NCBI RefSeq assembly: GCF_014646675.1
Contig: NZ_BMNS01000001.1
Coordinates: 490,212 to 554,211 of the forward strand
Origin: Lutibacter litoralis
GTDB lineage: Bacteria > Bacteroidota > Bacteroidia > Flavobacteriales > Flavobacteriaceae
DNA length: 64,000 bases
Direction: 5' to 3'
The notes under the pieces were generated by a model. It was not told the DNA's origin. It was given only the letters and a program-made list of their open reading frames with translations, and did not search any database. This document shows, in pieces, positions 27,566 to 35,284 of this stretch. The translations under genes and the position numbers were made by a program. The first letter of the stretch is position 1; each line of letters opens with the position of its first letter.

Positions 27566-29245
27566 TTAATAACCTACAGCCTGACCATCTTTTCTAGATT
27601 CAGAAGCGCCAAAATAAACTTTGTTTTCGGCATCGAACATAATTGCTTGATAACCACCAAAACTTCCACCATATCCAACTTTATGACCTCTAGAAATTAA
27701 TTTTCTAATTTCATTAAATGATATACCACTTTCTAATTTAATTTCACCTCTATTAACTGCCATTTCTCCCGTTGGTGAAGAAGAACCTGTGTGTTCAATT
27801 CTTGGAGCATCGCCAGCTTCCTGCAAATTCATTCCAAAATCTATTAAGTTCATTACTATTTGAACATGACCTTGTGGTTGAAAATCACCTCCCATAACAC
27901 CAAAACTTACATAAGGTTTTCCGTTTTTTGTTATAAACGCTGGAATAATAGTATGAAAAGGTCTTTTTTTAGGCTTATAAGTATTAAATTTGCCTTCTTC
28001 TAGCGTAAATAATTCACCCCGATCTTGTAGCATAAAACCTAATTTTGGAGGTACCATTCCAGAACCCATTCCTCTATAATTACTTTGTATTAGAGAAACC
28101 ATATTCCCTTCTTTATCGCCTACCGTTAAATAAATAGTTTCTCCAGCACTAATTTCTCCAGCATTGTATTTTCCAGCCCTTTCAGTAATTAATTCTTTTC
28201 TGTTTTTCGCATATTCTTTATCCAATAATTTCTGAACAGGTACTTTTGCGAAATCCATATCTGCATAATATTTTGCTCTGTCTTCAAAAGCTAGTTTTTT
28301 AGCTTCTGTTACAATATGAATGTGCTCTGCAGAGCCAAATTCAATATTTGTAAAGTCATATTGTTCAATAATATTTAACATTTGTAAAGCAGCAATTCCT
28401 TGTCCATTTGGTGGTAATTCCCACACATCAAAACCTCTGTAATTTATTGAAACTGGTTGTACCCATTCCGATTTATGTGTAGCTAAATCATTATATGATA
28501 AAAATCCTCCTTGTTCTTTTATAAAATCAACAATTGTTCTTGCTATTGCTCCTTTATAAAAAGCATCACGACCACCTTTGGCTATTTTAGAATAGGTAGT
28601 TGCTAAATACGGATTTTTAAAAATTGTTCCTTTTGAAGGCACTTTACCATTTATAGTATACGTTTCTAATACATTGGGAAATTTACTGCCTAAATAGGTA
28701 ACAGAACGTTGTAAATAATACCCAATTAATTCGGTAACTGGGAAGCCTTCATTTGCATAATTAATAGCTGGGGCTAAAATTTTATTCATAGGTAATTTGC
28801 CAAATTTAGCATGCAATTCAAACCAACCATCAACACAACCGGGTACACTAACAGGTAAAGGGCCTAAAGATGGTATTTTTTTATAATTATTATCCTGAAA
28901 ATATTGTAATGTTAACTCTTCTGGGGATCTACCACTTGCATTTAAACCGTATAATTGTTGTGTTTTTGCATCCCAAACTATGGCAAATAAATCGCCACCA
29001 ATACCACTTCCTGTTGGTTCCATTAAACCCAGAGCAGCGTTGGCTGCAATAGCAGCATCAATTGCAGAACCTCCCTGTTTTAAAATATCAATACCTACTT
29101 GAGTAGCTAAAGGATGCGATGTTGCTACCATTCCGTTTTTTGCAATTACTTCTGATCTTGTAACATAATTTGCCCCTGTAATTCTGTCTTGTGCAAACAT
29201 TTGAAATGAAGATAATACTATAATAACTATTAATAAATATTTCAT
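27566..29245 (-). CDS. ggt: Gamma-glutamyltransferase
   Basis: This enzyme cleaves gamma-glutamyl compounds such as glutathione in the periplasm. The 559-residue protein has a signal peptide (1-19, ending MFAQ), the N-terminal GMVATSHPLATQVGIDIL and GSAIDAAIAANAALGLMEP, and GSGIGGDLFAIVW. It is made as a proenzyme that cuts itself at a Thr. The likely nucleophile is in GETIYLTVGDKEGNMVSL (about residues 365-382), where most homologues have a THxSVVD-type sequence. A minus-strand TAnnTTTG box lies 25 bases upstream. Confidence 0.93.
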   Translation of the reverse strand: MKYLLIVIIVLSSFQMFAQDRITGANYVTRSEVIAKNGMVATSHPLATQVGIDILKQGGSAIDAAIAANAALGLMEPTGSGIGGDLFAIVWDAKTQQLYGLNASGRSPEELTLQYFQDNNYKKIPSLGPLPVSVPGCVDGWFELHAKFGKLPMNKILAPAINYANEGFPVTELIGYYLQRSVTYLGSKFPNVLETYTINGKVPSKGTIFKNPYLATTYSKIAKGGRDAFYKGAIARTIVDFIKEQGGFLSYNDLATHKSEWVQPVSINYRGFDVWELPPNGQGIAALQMLNIIEQYDFTNIEFGSAEHIHIVTEAKKLAFEDRAKYYADMDFAKVPVQKLLDKEYAKNRKELITERAGKYNAGEISAGETIYLTVGDKEGNMVSLIQSNYRGMGSGMVPPKLGFMLQDRGELFTLEEGKFNTYKPKKRPFHTIIPAFITKNGKPYVSFGVMGGDFQPQGHVQIVMNLIDFGMNLQEAGDAPRIEHTGSSSPTGEMAVNRGEIKLESGISFNEIRKLISRGHKVGYGGSFGGYQAIMFDAENKVYFGASESRKDGQAVGY

Positions 29246-29270
29246 AAATGAAGATTTTATAGGTTGTAAA

Positions 29271-29278
29271 CAAATTTA
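29271..29278 (-). promoter_or_regulatory. TAnnTTTG box upstream of ggt
   Basis: On the minus strand it reads TAAATTTG, 25 bases before the ATG at 29245. Confidence 0.4.
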
Positions 29279-29381
29279 AACTAAATAATTATAGAATAAA
29301 ATTACTCGTGTAATAGTAAAGTTATTAATTTTTGATAACTTTTGAATAGCAAAATCATATAATATGAAAAAGAGTAAATAC

Positions 29382-29420
29382 AAAAAAGCCTAACAACTCA
29401 TAGTGTTTGTTAGGCTTTTT
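29382..29420 (-). terminator. Intrinsic terminator after a DUF3078 gene
   Basis: A perfect 14-base stem, AAAAAGCCTAACAA (29383-29396) with TTGTTAGGCTTTTT (29407-29420), lies 26 bases past the stop of the gene at 29446-30366. On the minus strand the right arm is followed by a T run. Confidence 0.88.
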
Positions 29421-29445
29421 AATTTTTATAGTTTAGTTAAACTTT

Positions 29446-30366
29446 TTAAAAAGAATAGTTTAATCCAAACATCCAATAAGTTTGAAGTTTATTATCAACA
29501 TTTTCAAATGTAGCAGCGTCGTCATCTGCCAAAGCATAATTAAGTGCTTCTTGCTTGTTTTTTCTTAAACCTAAGTCAAAACCTACACCAATCCCTTTCC
29601 AAAGTGTGTATCCAAATGAGTTTGTCCAAGTCCAGTTAGAGTAATCTGAACTTTTGTAACTTTGAAAGGCAGATAGGTTTGTTTTAAATTTTACAGCACC
29701 TAATTGTTTCGTATAGTCAGCAACTATTTTAGCACCTAAAGAAGACTCAAAAATAGTTTCACCTTTGCTAAAAACAAAATTATAATTTAAAGGATGTATA
29801 ACAACAACCATATCTGTAATTGGAGTCCAAGTTGCTCCAACCCCAAAGTCTAAATAACCTAGGTCGTTAAAATTACTTAAAATAGTAGTTTTATATTCAC
29901 CTAAAGTTGAAATAGCAAATTTTTCACTTAATTTACGCCCATATAAAGATGTTATACTAAATATATCGGTAGCTTCTTGAAATTCTTTAGTATCGTTAGG
30001 ATCATCTTTATCATCAAACTTTACCCAGCTTAAATTTACAGTAGCAGAATTTCTCCAGAAAAACTTTTCTTGTTTTAGGTTTGCAAAAGCATTAACCGTA
30101 AAACCAATATTTCCTGATGCTGAATTTGGTTTTTCTTTTGAATACCAATTATCGAAACCAGAAAGGTTTCCTCCAATTGTTCCAAACGCACCTTTTTTCC
30201 AACCTGGAAATGCATCAATTTTACTTTGTATAGCTTTTACCTTAGCCTGCAATGCAGCAATAGAATCTTTTTTTGGAGCTTGTTCAGCTTTTAACTTTTC
30301 TATTGTTTGCGCATTTAGATATGTTAATCCAAACATACATATCAATACTAAAATTACTTTCTTCAT
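29446..30366 (-). CDS. DUF3078 outer-membrane beta-barrel protein
   Basis: The 306-residue protein has a signal peptide (1-19, ending LNAQ), a short coiled coil (about 22-52, KAEQAPKKDSIAALQAKVKA) and a beta-barrel (about 58-306) ending in FGLNYSF. It starts the barrel with GGNLSGFDNWYSKE, typical of DUF3078. The family is thought to be porin-like and has no established role. A second DUF3078 gene without the coiled coil lies directly upstream, so the two may be old duplicates. Confidence 0.85.
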   Translation of the reverse strand: MKKVILVLICMFGLTYLNAQTIEKLKAEQAPKKDSIAALQAKVKAIQSKIDAFPGWKKGAFGTIGGNLSGFDNWYSKEKPNSASGNIGFTVNAFANLKQEKFFWRNSATVNLSWVKFDDKDDPNDTKEFQEATDIFSITSLYGRKLSEKFAISTLGEYKTTILSNFNDLGYLDFGVGATWTPITDMVVVIHPLNYNFVFSKGETIFESSLGAKIVADYTKQLGAVKFKTNLSAFQSYKSSDYSNWTWTNSFGYTLWKGIGVGFDLGLRKNKQEALNYALADDDAATFENVDNKLQTYWMFGLNYSF

Positions 30367-30573
30367 ATTTTTAAAATTTATTTTTTAAAGTGCAGATATG
30401 CATTATTAAGACTCTTTTCTGTTTGAAAAGTCACATATTTTTTAATATCCTTGTTAAATTTAAGAAAAAATGAGAAAATAGAATACTTTATTTAAAGTAA
30501 TTAAAAGATAAGCAGTTTGTTATTTTTTAATTAAAACAATATTGCAAATAATAATAATGAATGCATTTTAAAA

Positions 30574-31452
30574 CTAAAATCCATAGTTAAAACTAAGCCC
30601 AAAAACCTCTCTTATTTGAAAGCCTTCATAGGCATTATCATCATAAATGGTTTGAAAAATTAAGTTTGTAGTAAAGTAACCGTTAATTTTCATTACAAGG
30701 TTCATTGTATAATCAATATCAATATTTTCAGGATTTTCTAAATAATTGGCATATAAATTAAGTAGATTTTCAATGCTCATATTTTCCATTAGATTAATTT
30801 TTAATCTACCCGATGCATTAAAACCTAATTCCAATCGTGTATTTTCTCCTTCTTCTACTCCAAAATAGGCGCTTTTAGGCAATGTTAAATCTTTATCAAC
30901 AATTACTAATTTAGTAGTTGCAGGAGCAATATTAAATTTAAAAGTTTTATGTTTTTCCCATAACATACCTGGTCCAATTAAAAATGTTGCTGGCGAAAAA
31001 AAGTTGGTAGATTCATTTCTAATTTCCTTACCATTAGCATCTTTGCTATATTTAAATCCTTTATTAAATTGTGTTTTAAAATTAAATAAAGCAGAATAAT
31101 ACCAATAGCTTTCGGCATTAATACCTAATAAAGAATTAAATTCGAGTCTATCATCGGTTTTTTTTGTAAACTCAGTATTTTTACTTTTTGTTAAACCATA
31201 AGAAGTAGTAATATTATTTTTCCAAGTATAGTTTCCCTTGACATAATCAAAGTTATAATTTATACTGGCATTACCAGCTAATGTGTTTTCTCCTTTAGAA
31301 GCCCAATTATTAAATGCAGATTGGTTAAACATAAAAGATATTTTTCCTTTTGTAGACCAACTTGGCTTTACAGCAACAGAGTCTTTATCGTTGGAATACG
31401 AAAAGGTGCTATTAAATATTAAAAATAAAATTAAAAAAAATGCTTTCTTCAT
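30574..31452 (-). CDS. DUF3078 outer-membrane beta-barrel protein
   Basis: I start the protein at the ATG at 31452 because this gives a standard signal peptide (MKKAFFLILFLIFNSTFSYS). An in-frame ATG 30 bases upstream would add MSVIIFNLNF, which is unusual before such a signal. The 292-residue product has a beta-barrel beginning ISFMFNQSAFNNWASKGENT, close in pattern to the neighbouring DUF3078 protein, and ends FGLSFNYGF. It has no coiled coil. There is no hairpin after it. Confidence 0.82.
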   Translation of the reverse strand: MKKAFFLILFLIFNSTFSYSNDKDSVAVKPSWSTKGKISFMFNQSAFNNWASKGENTLAGNASINYNFDYVKGNYTWKNNITTSYGLTKSKNTEFTKKTDDRLEFNSLLGINAESYWYYSALFNFKTQFNKGFKYSKDANGKEIRNESTNFFSPATFLIGPGMLWEKHKTFKFNIAPATTKLVIVDKDLTLPKSAYFGVEEGENTRLELGFNASGRLKINLMENMSIENLLNLYANYLENPENIDIDYTMNLVMKINGYFTTNLIFQTIYDDNAYEGFQIREVFGLSFNYGF

Positions 31453-31479
31453 AAAATTCAAATTGAAAATTATAACTGA

Positions 31480-31487
31480 CAAAATTA
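31480..31487 (-). promoter_or_regulatory. TAnnTTTG box upstream of the second DUF3078 gene
   Basis: On the minus strand it reads TAATTTTG. It lies 27 bases before the chosen start (31452) but overlaps the alternative start (31482), which supports the shorter protein. Confidence 0.45.
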
Positions 31488-31647
31488 AACAGAATACTTT
31501 ATATAAAAAAGTTTAAAAACGTCATATTTACAGTTAATAGGTTAAATTATTTTAATAACGTCAATTTTTGCAAATAATTATAATATTAGCTTGCTTTTTA
31601 TCTTTATTCTTAAATAGTGACTGGACAGAAACAAATTAATATTATAA

Positions 31648-32739
31648 CTATAGTTCTTCACCTTTATTTGGATCAATTAAACCAAACTTTTTTGCTCTAG
31701 CTTCCCAGCTTTTTCTGGCAAGTAATTGTAAGTCTGCAACGGTATCTCGTTCATCCATAATTTCTAAACCTAGTAAAGTTTCAATAACATCTTCCATAGT
31801 TACAATTCCGCTTGTAGTTCCATATTCATCAACCACTAAAGCTATGTGTTCTTTGTTTGCAATAAATTTTTCGAATAAATCTGGAATTGGAATTGATCTA
31901 TTTGTTATAATTAATTCTCTTTTTATTTCAGAAAGTTTTTTAGCTCCATTGCCTTTAATAATCTCTTCCATAACATCATCTTTTAAAATAAAACCGGTGA
32001 TATTGTCTGAATTGTCATTAAAAATAGGAATTCTAGAGAATCGTAATTTTGGATGTTTGTTAAAAAACTCTTGAATTGTAATGTCTTCAGAGGCTCTTGT
32101 CATAACTGTTCTAGGAGTCATAACATCTTTAACTTGCACTAATTTAAAAGTAAGAAGGTTTTTAATAATGGCACTTTCACTTTCTTCAAAAACACCTTCT
32201 TCGTGTGCAATATCTGTCATTGTATGAAAATCTTCTCTACTTAAAATTGAACCATGACCTCCTCTTCCGCCTATTAGTTTTGTTGTAAGTTGGAGCAACC
32301 ATAAAATACCTGTATATTTTAAAACAAATATAAAAGGCAACAGTGTATTTGCGGTAAAACCAGCTAATTTATTCCAATATTTTGCGCCTATTGTTTTTGG
32401 TATTATTTCTGAAAAAACCAAAATTAAAATAGTCATTATTGCAGAAATAATTCCAACTGCATTTATTCCGAAAATATTTATTTTAAGATCTAAAGATTCT
32501 GCTTGAACTCCAACCAATATTGCACCCACAGTGTGTGCAATGGTATTTACAGTTAAAATTGCAATTAAAGGTTGGTCAACATCTTTTTTTAGAATTTCAA
32601 GTTTAGACGCAAAAGCTTTTCCTTCTTGTTTTTTTATGGTTATAAATGTTGGAGAAATACTCAATAATACCGCCTCTAAAATAGAGCATAAAAAAGAGAA
32701 GAGAAGTGAAACTGCTGCATAAAATATGAGTAATGTCAT
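31648..32739 (-). CDS. CNNM/CorC-type membrane protein (DUF21 plus CBS pair)
   Basis: The 363-residue protein has an N-terminal DUF21 (CNNM) membrane domain (about 1-175, four hydrophobic segments) and a CBS pair (about 200-325, VKDVMTPRTVMTRAS and LVVDEYGTTSGIVTMEDV). It lacks the usual C-terminal CorC_HlyC domain, ending soon after the CBS pair. Bacterial CNNM proteins are Na+-coupled Mg2+ exporters, and older annotations say hemolysin. I infer a divalent-cation transport role. The gene stands alone on the minus strand. Confidence 0.88.
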   Translation of the reverse strand: MTLLIFYAAVSLLFSFLCSILEAVLLSISPTFITIKKQEGKAFASKLEILKKDVDQPLIAILTVNTIAHTVGAILVGVQAESLDLKINIFGINAVGIISAIMTILILVFSEIIPKTIGAKYWNKLAGFTANTLLPFIFVLKYTGILWLLQLTTKLIGGRGGHGSILSREDFHTMTDIAHEEGVFEESESAIIKNLLTFKLVQVKDVMTPRTVMTRASEDITIQEFFNKHPKLRFSRIPIFNDNSDNITGFILKDDVMEEIIKGNGAKKLSEIKRELIITNRSIPIPDLFEKFIANKEHIALVVDEYGTTSGIVTMEDVIETLLGLEIMDERDTVADLQLLARKSWEARAKKFGLIDPNKGEEL

Positions 32740-32814
32740 TATTTGAGTAATTTAAAGGCTAAATGTAAGTAATAAAATGGCAACTTGAAAATAAAAAAAT
32801 ATTGTTAAAGAATA

Positions 32815-33324
32815 CTATTTTTTCTTTTTGTATAACGCTACTGTAGAGCAAGCTTCGCCAAACATAATAGATTTAGCAACTGGCTGTAATTTTTCAATTA
32901 ACTGAATATAAGCAGTCTCTGGAATTGGTTTATTGGAACACCCTTTAATAATAACTGGTACATCTTTATATGCTTCAACACTAAAACTACTTAACATATC
33001 TTGAAAAATTGCAGTTTCTAATTGTTGCAAATTTCCTACAATAGTTTTTGCCGAAAACGGACTTGAATATGTTGCAATTAACATATATGCCCAAGACGGA
33101 ATTACTGCATCCACCGAGCAAGTAAGCGCTAAATAATGGTTTTTGTATTGACTCCAATCGTGGTTTTTTAAATACTCACGAAAGTCTATTTCTTTTAAAA
33201 TAAGTTCATGAAACAACCATTCTTTTATGTCAATAACTGTTCTTGGACCTTTTGGGTAAAAGTCTTCAAGATCTATGGTTTTTAGGCTGCTTTTAGCAAC
33301 TCTATTTACAATTTTGTCTGCCAT
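32815..33324 (-). CDS. DUF2480 family protein
   Basis: The 169-residue soluble protein begins MADKIVNRVAKSSLKTIDL and contains GPRTVIDIKEWLFHELILKE (about residues 27-46) and LALTCSVDAVIPSWAYML (about 67-84). I recognise DUF2480, which is frequent in Bacteroidota and is often next to Fe-S assembly genes. Here its start overlaps the stop of the MIP18-like gene by one base. A role in Fe-S assembly is inferred from context only. Confidence 0.85.
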   Translation of the reverse strand: MADKIVNRVAKSSLKTIDLEDFYPKGPRTVIDIKEWLFHELILKEIDFREYLKNHDWSQYKNHYLALTCSVDAVIPSWAYMLIATYSSPFSAKTIVGNLQQLETAIFQDMLSSFSVEAYKDVPVIIKGCSNKPIPETAYIQLIEKLQPVAKSIMFGEACSTVALYKKKK

Positions 33325-33644
33325 TATAAAAAACCAAGTTCCAATTTTGCTTCTTCACTCATCATATCCTGCGTCCACATTGGATCAAAAGTAATTTCAA
33401 CTTCAGCATTTTTAACGTCTTCAAGTGTTTTTACCTTTTCTTCAATTTCAACAGGTAAGGTTTCAGCTACAGGACAATTGGGAGATGTTAGTGTCATTAA
33501 TATTTTAACATCATTGTTTTCGCTTACAAAAACATCGTAAATTAATCCTAATTCAAATATATCTACTGGAATCTCAGGATCGTAAATAGTTTTTAAAACG
33601 CCTACTATTTTATTTCCTAACTCTTCTACTCTATTATTATTCAT
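33324..33644 (-). CDS. MIP18/SufT-like Fe-S assembly protein
   Basis: The 106-residue protein is an FSCA (DUF59) domain with IYDPEIPVDIFELGLIYDV (about residues 20-38) and the cysteine in LTSPNCPVAETLP (about 52-64). Such proteins act late in Fe-S cluster insertion. It is followed by DUF2480 (one-base overlap) and preceded by sufE (51-base gap with its own TAnnTTTG box). Confidence 0.9.
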   Translation of the reverse strand: MNNNRVEELGNKIVGVLKTIYDPEIPVDIFELGLIYDVFVSENNDVKILMTLTSPNCPVAETLPVEIEEKVKTLEDVKNAEVEITFDPMWTQDMMSEEAKLELGFL

Positions 33645-33681
33645 ACTTAAAATCGTTCTTTATATTCATTCTAAATAAGAG

Positions 33682-33689
33682 CAAATATA
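33682..33689 (-). promoter_or_regulatory. TAnnTTTG box between sufE and the MIP18-like gene
   Basis: On the minus strand it reads TATATTTG, 37 bases before the ATG at 33644 and just after the sufE stop. Confidence 0.4.
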
Positions 33690-33695
33690 CATGAA

Positions 33696-34118
33696 TTAAC
33701 TTAATTTAGACTGAAAAGCTAGTGCGTATAATTTTATTTGTTTAATCATAGAAACCAATCCGTTTGCTCTGGTAGGAGAAAGGTGTTCTTTTAAGCCAAT
33801 TTTATCTATAAAAAACAAATCTGCATCTAAAATAGCCGTGGGTGTTTGCTCATTAAAAACACGTAATAAAATAGCAACAATTCCTTTTGTTAAAATAGCA
33901 TCACTATCTGCTGTAAAGCTAATTTTTTGGTCTTTAATTTCAGAATGAAGCCAAACTTTAGACTGGCAACCAGCTATTAAATTTTCATCTTTTTTAAAGG
34001 TTTCATCTATTAAAGGTAAGGATTTTCCAAGTTCAATAATATATTCATAGCGTTCCATCCAATCATCAAACATTGAAAACTCATCTATAATTTCTTCTTG
34101 TATTTCTTTGATAGTCAT
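33696..34118 (-). CDS. sufE: SufE family sulfur acceptor
   Basis: SufE accepts persulfide sulfur from the cysteine desulfurase SufS. The 140-residue protein has the active cysteine in LIAGCQSKVWLH (about residues 46-57), FTADSDAILTKGIVA (about 68-82) and the C-terminal LSPTRANGLVSMI. The genes sufB, C, D and S are not in the window. Confidence 0.93.
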   Translation of the reverse strand: MTIKEIQEEIIDEFSMFDDWMERYEYIIELGKSLPLIDETFKKDENLIAGCQSKVWLHSEIKDQKISFTADSDAILTKGIVAILLRVFNEQTPTAILDADLFFIDKIGLKEHLSPTRANGLVSMIKQIKLYALAFQSKLS

Positions 34119-34286
34119 TTTTTAAACTTATTTTTGCACAATCTAAGATTGCATCTTTTTAAGAACTGTAAAATTAAGGTAAAAAAATTAGAATTCCATT
34201 CCTATAAAGGCAGGAATCTTATCTATAAAAATATTTGTAAATTATTGACAAATTCTTGTATTTACAGGAATAACAAAAAACTTAAT

Positions 34287-35213
34287 ATGAGTAAATTATT
34301 AATTGTTGGTACCGTTGCTTTTGACGCTATTGAAACTCCGTTTGGTAAAACTGATAAAATTTTAGGTGGTGCTGCAACCTATATTTCTCTTTCTGCATCT
34401 CAATTTGGAGTAAAATCTGGAATTGTTTCTGTTGTAGGTGGAGATTTTCCAACAGCATTTTTAAAAAAGTTAAACAATAAAAATATCAATACAGATGGTA
34501 TTGAAATTATTGAAGATGGTAAAACATTTTTTTGGAAAGGAAAATATCATAACGATTTAAACACAAGAGATACATTAATTACGGATTTAAACGTATTGGC
34601 AGATTTTAAACCTGTGGTGCCGGAAAAGTTTTTAGATACCGATTTTTTGATGTTAGGAAATTTGCATCCTTCAGTTCAAATGGCAGTTATTAAACAAATT
34701 CCAGTAAGACCTAAATTAGTTGCATTGGATACTATGAATTTTTGGATGGATAATACCTTGTCAGAATTAATGGAGGTAATTGCTAAAATTGATGTAATTA
34801 CAATTAACGACGAAGAAGCACGACAGTTATCTGGTGAATATTCTTTGGTTAAAGCAGCCCAAAAAATACAAGAAATGGGGCCGAAATATGTAGTGATTAA
34901 AAAAGGAGAACACGGTGCACTATTGTTTAACGATGATAATGTGTTTTTCGCACCAGCTTTACCTTTAGAAGAAGTTTTTGATCCAACGGGTGCAGGTGAT
35001 ACATTTGCAGGTGGGTTTATTGGGCATATTGCTAGAACAGGTGATATTTCTTTTGAAAATATGAAAAGAGCAGTAATTGCAGGATCTAATTTGGCTTCGT
35101 TTTGTGTAGAAAAATTTGGAACAGAACGTATGGAAAATTTAACTTTTCAAGAAATTCAAGAGCGTTTATTACAATTTAAATTATTAACTCAATTCGACAT
35201 AGAGTTAAGTTAA
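34287..35213 (+). CDS. PfkB family carbohydrate kinase
   Basis: The true start is taken as the ATG at 34287. The frame is open further upstream to 34098, but those 63 residues overlap sufE and have no family resemblance, while MSKLLIVGTVAFDAIETPFG is a normal PfkB N-terminus. The 308-residue protein has ILGGAATYISLSASQFG (about residues 25-41) and the signature DPTGAGDTFAGGFIG (about 229-243) with the catalytic Asp. It transfers phosphate to a sugar, nucleoside or similar. The substrate cannot be told. It lies 71 bases upstream of a PurF-like gene. Confidence 0.9.
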   Translation: MSKLLIVGTVAFDAIETPFGKTDKILGGAATYISLSASQFGVKSGIVSVVGGDFPTAFLKKLNNKNINTDGIEIIEDGKTFFWKGKYHNDLNTRDTLITDLNVLADFKPVVPEKFLDTDFLMLGNLHPSVQMAVIKQIPVRPKLVALDTMNFWMDNTLSELMEVIAKIDVITINDEEARQLSGEYSLVKAAQKIQEMGPKYVVIKKGEHGALLFNDDNVFFAPALPLEEVFDPTGAGDTFAGGFIGHIARTGDISFENMKRAVIAGSNLASFCVEKFGTERMENLTFQEIQERLLQFKLLTQFDIELS

Positions 35214-35222
35214 TTGTATTCT

Positions 35223-35251
35223 AAAATTGCTGTATTTATGCAGAATTTTTT
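35223..35251 (+). terminator. Putative weak terminator between pfkB-type and purF-like genes
   Basis: AAAATTgCTG (35223-35232, one bulged G) pairs with CAGAATTTT (35241-35249) around an 8-base loop, followed by a T run to 35251. Confidence 0.45.
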
Positions 35252-35284
35252 GTTTAAATTTATTACGATACTAAAACTAAAAAA

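Noticed and set aside
34098-34286. An N-terminal extension of the PfkB kinase
   Set aside because: The extra 63 residues overlap sufE and do not resemble the family, whose usual N-terminus begins at 34287.
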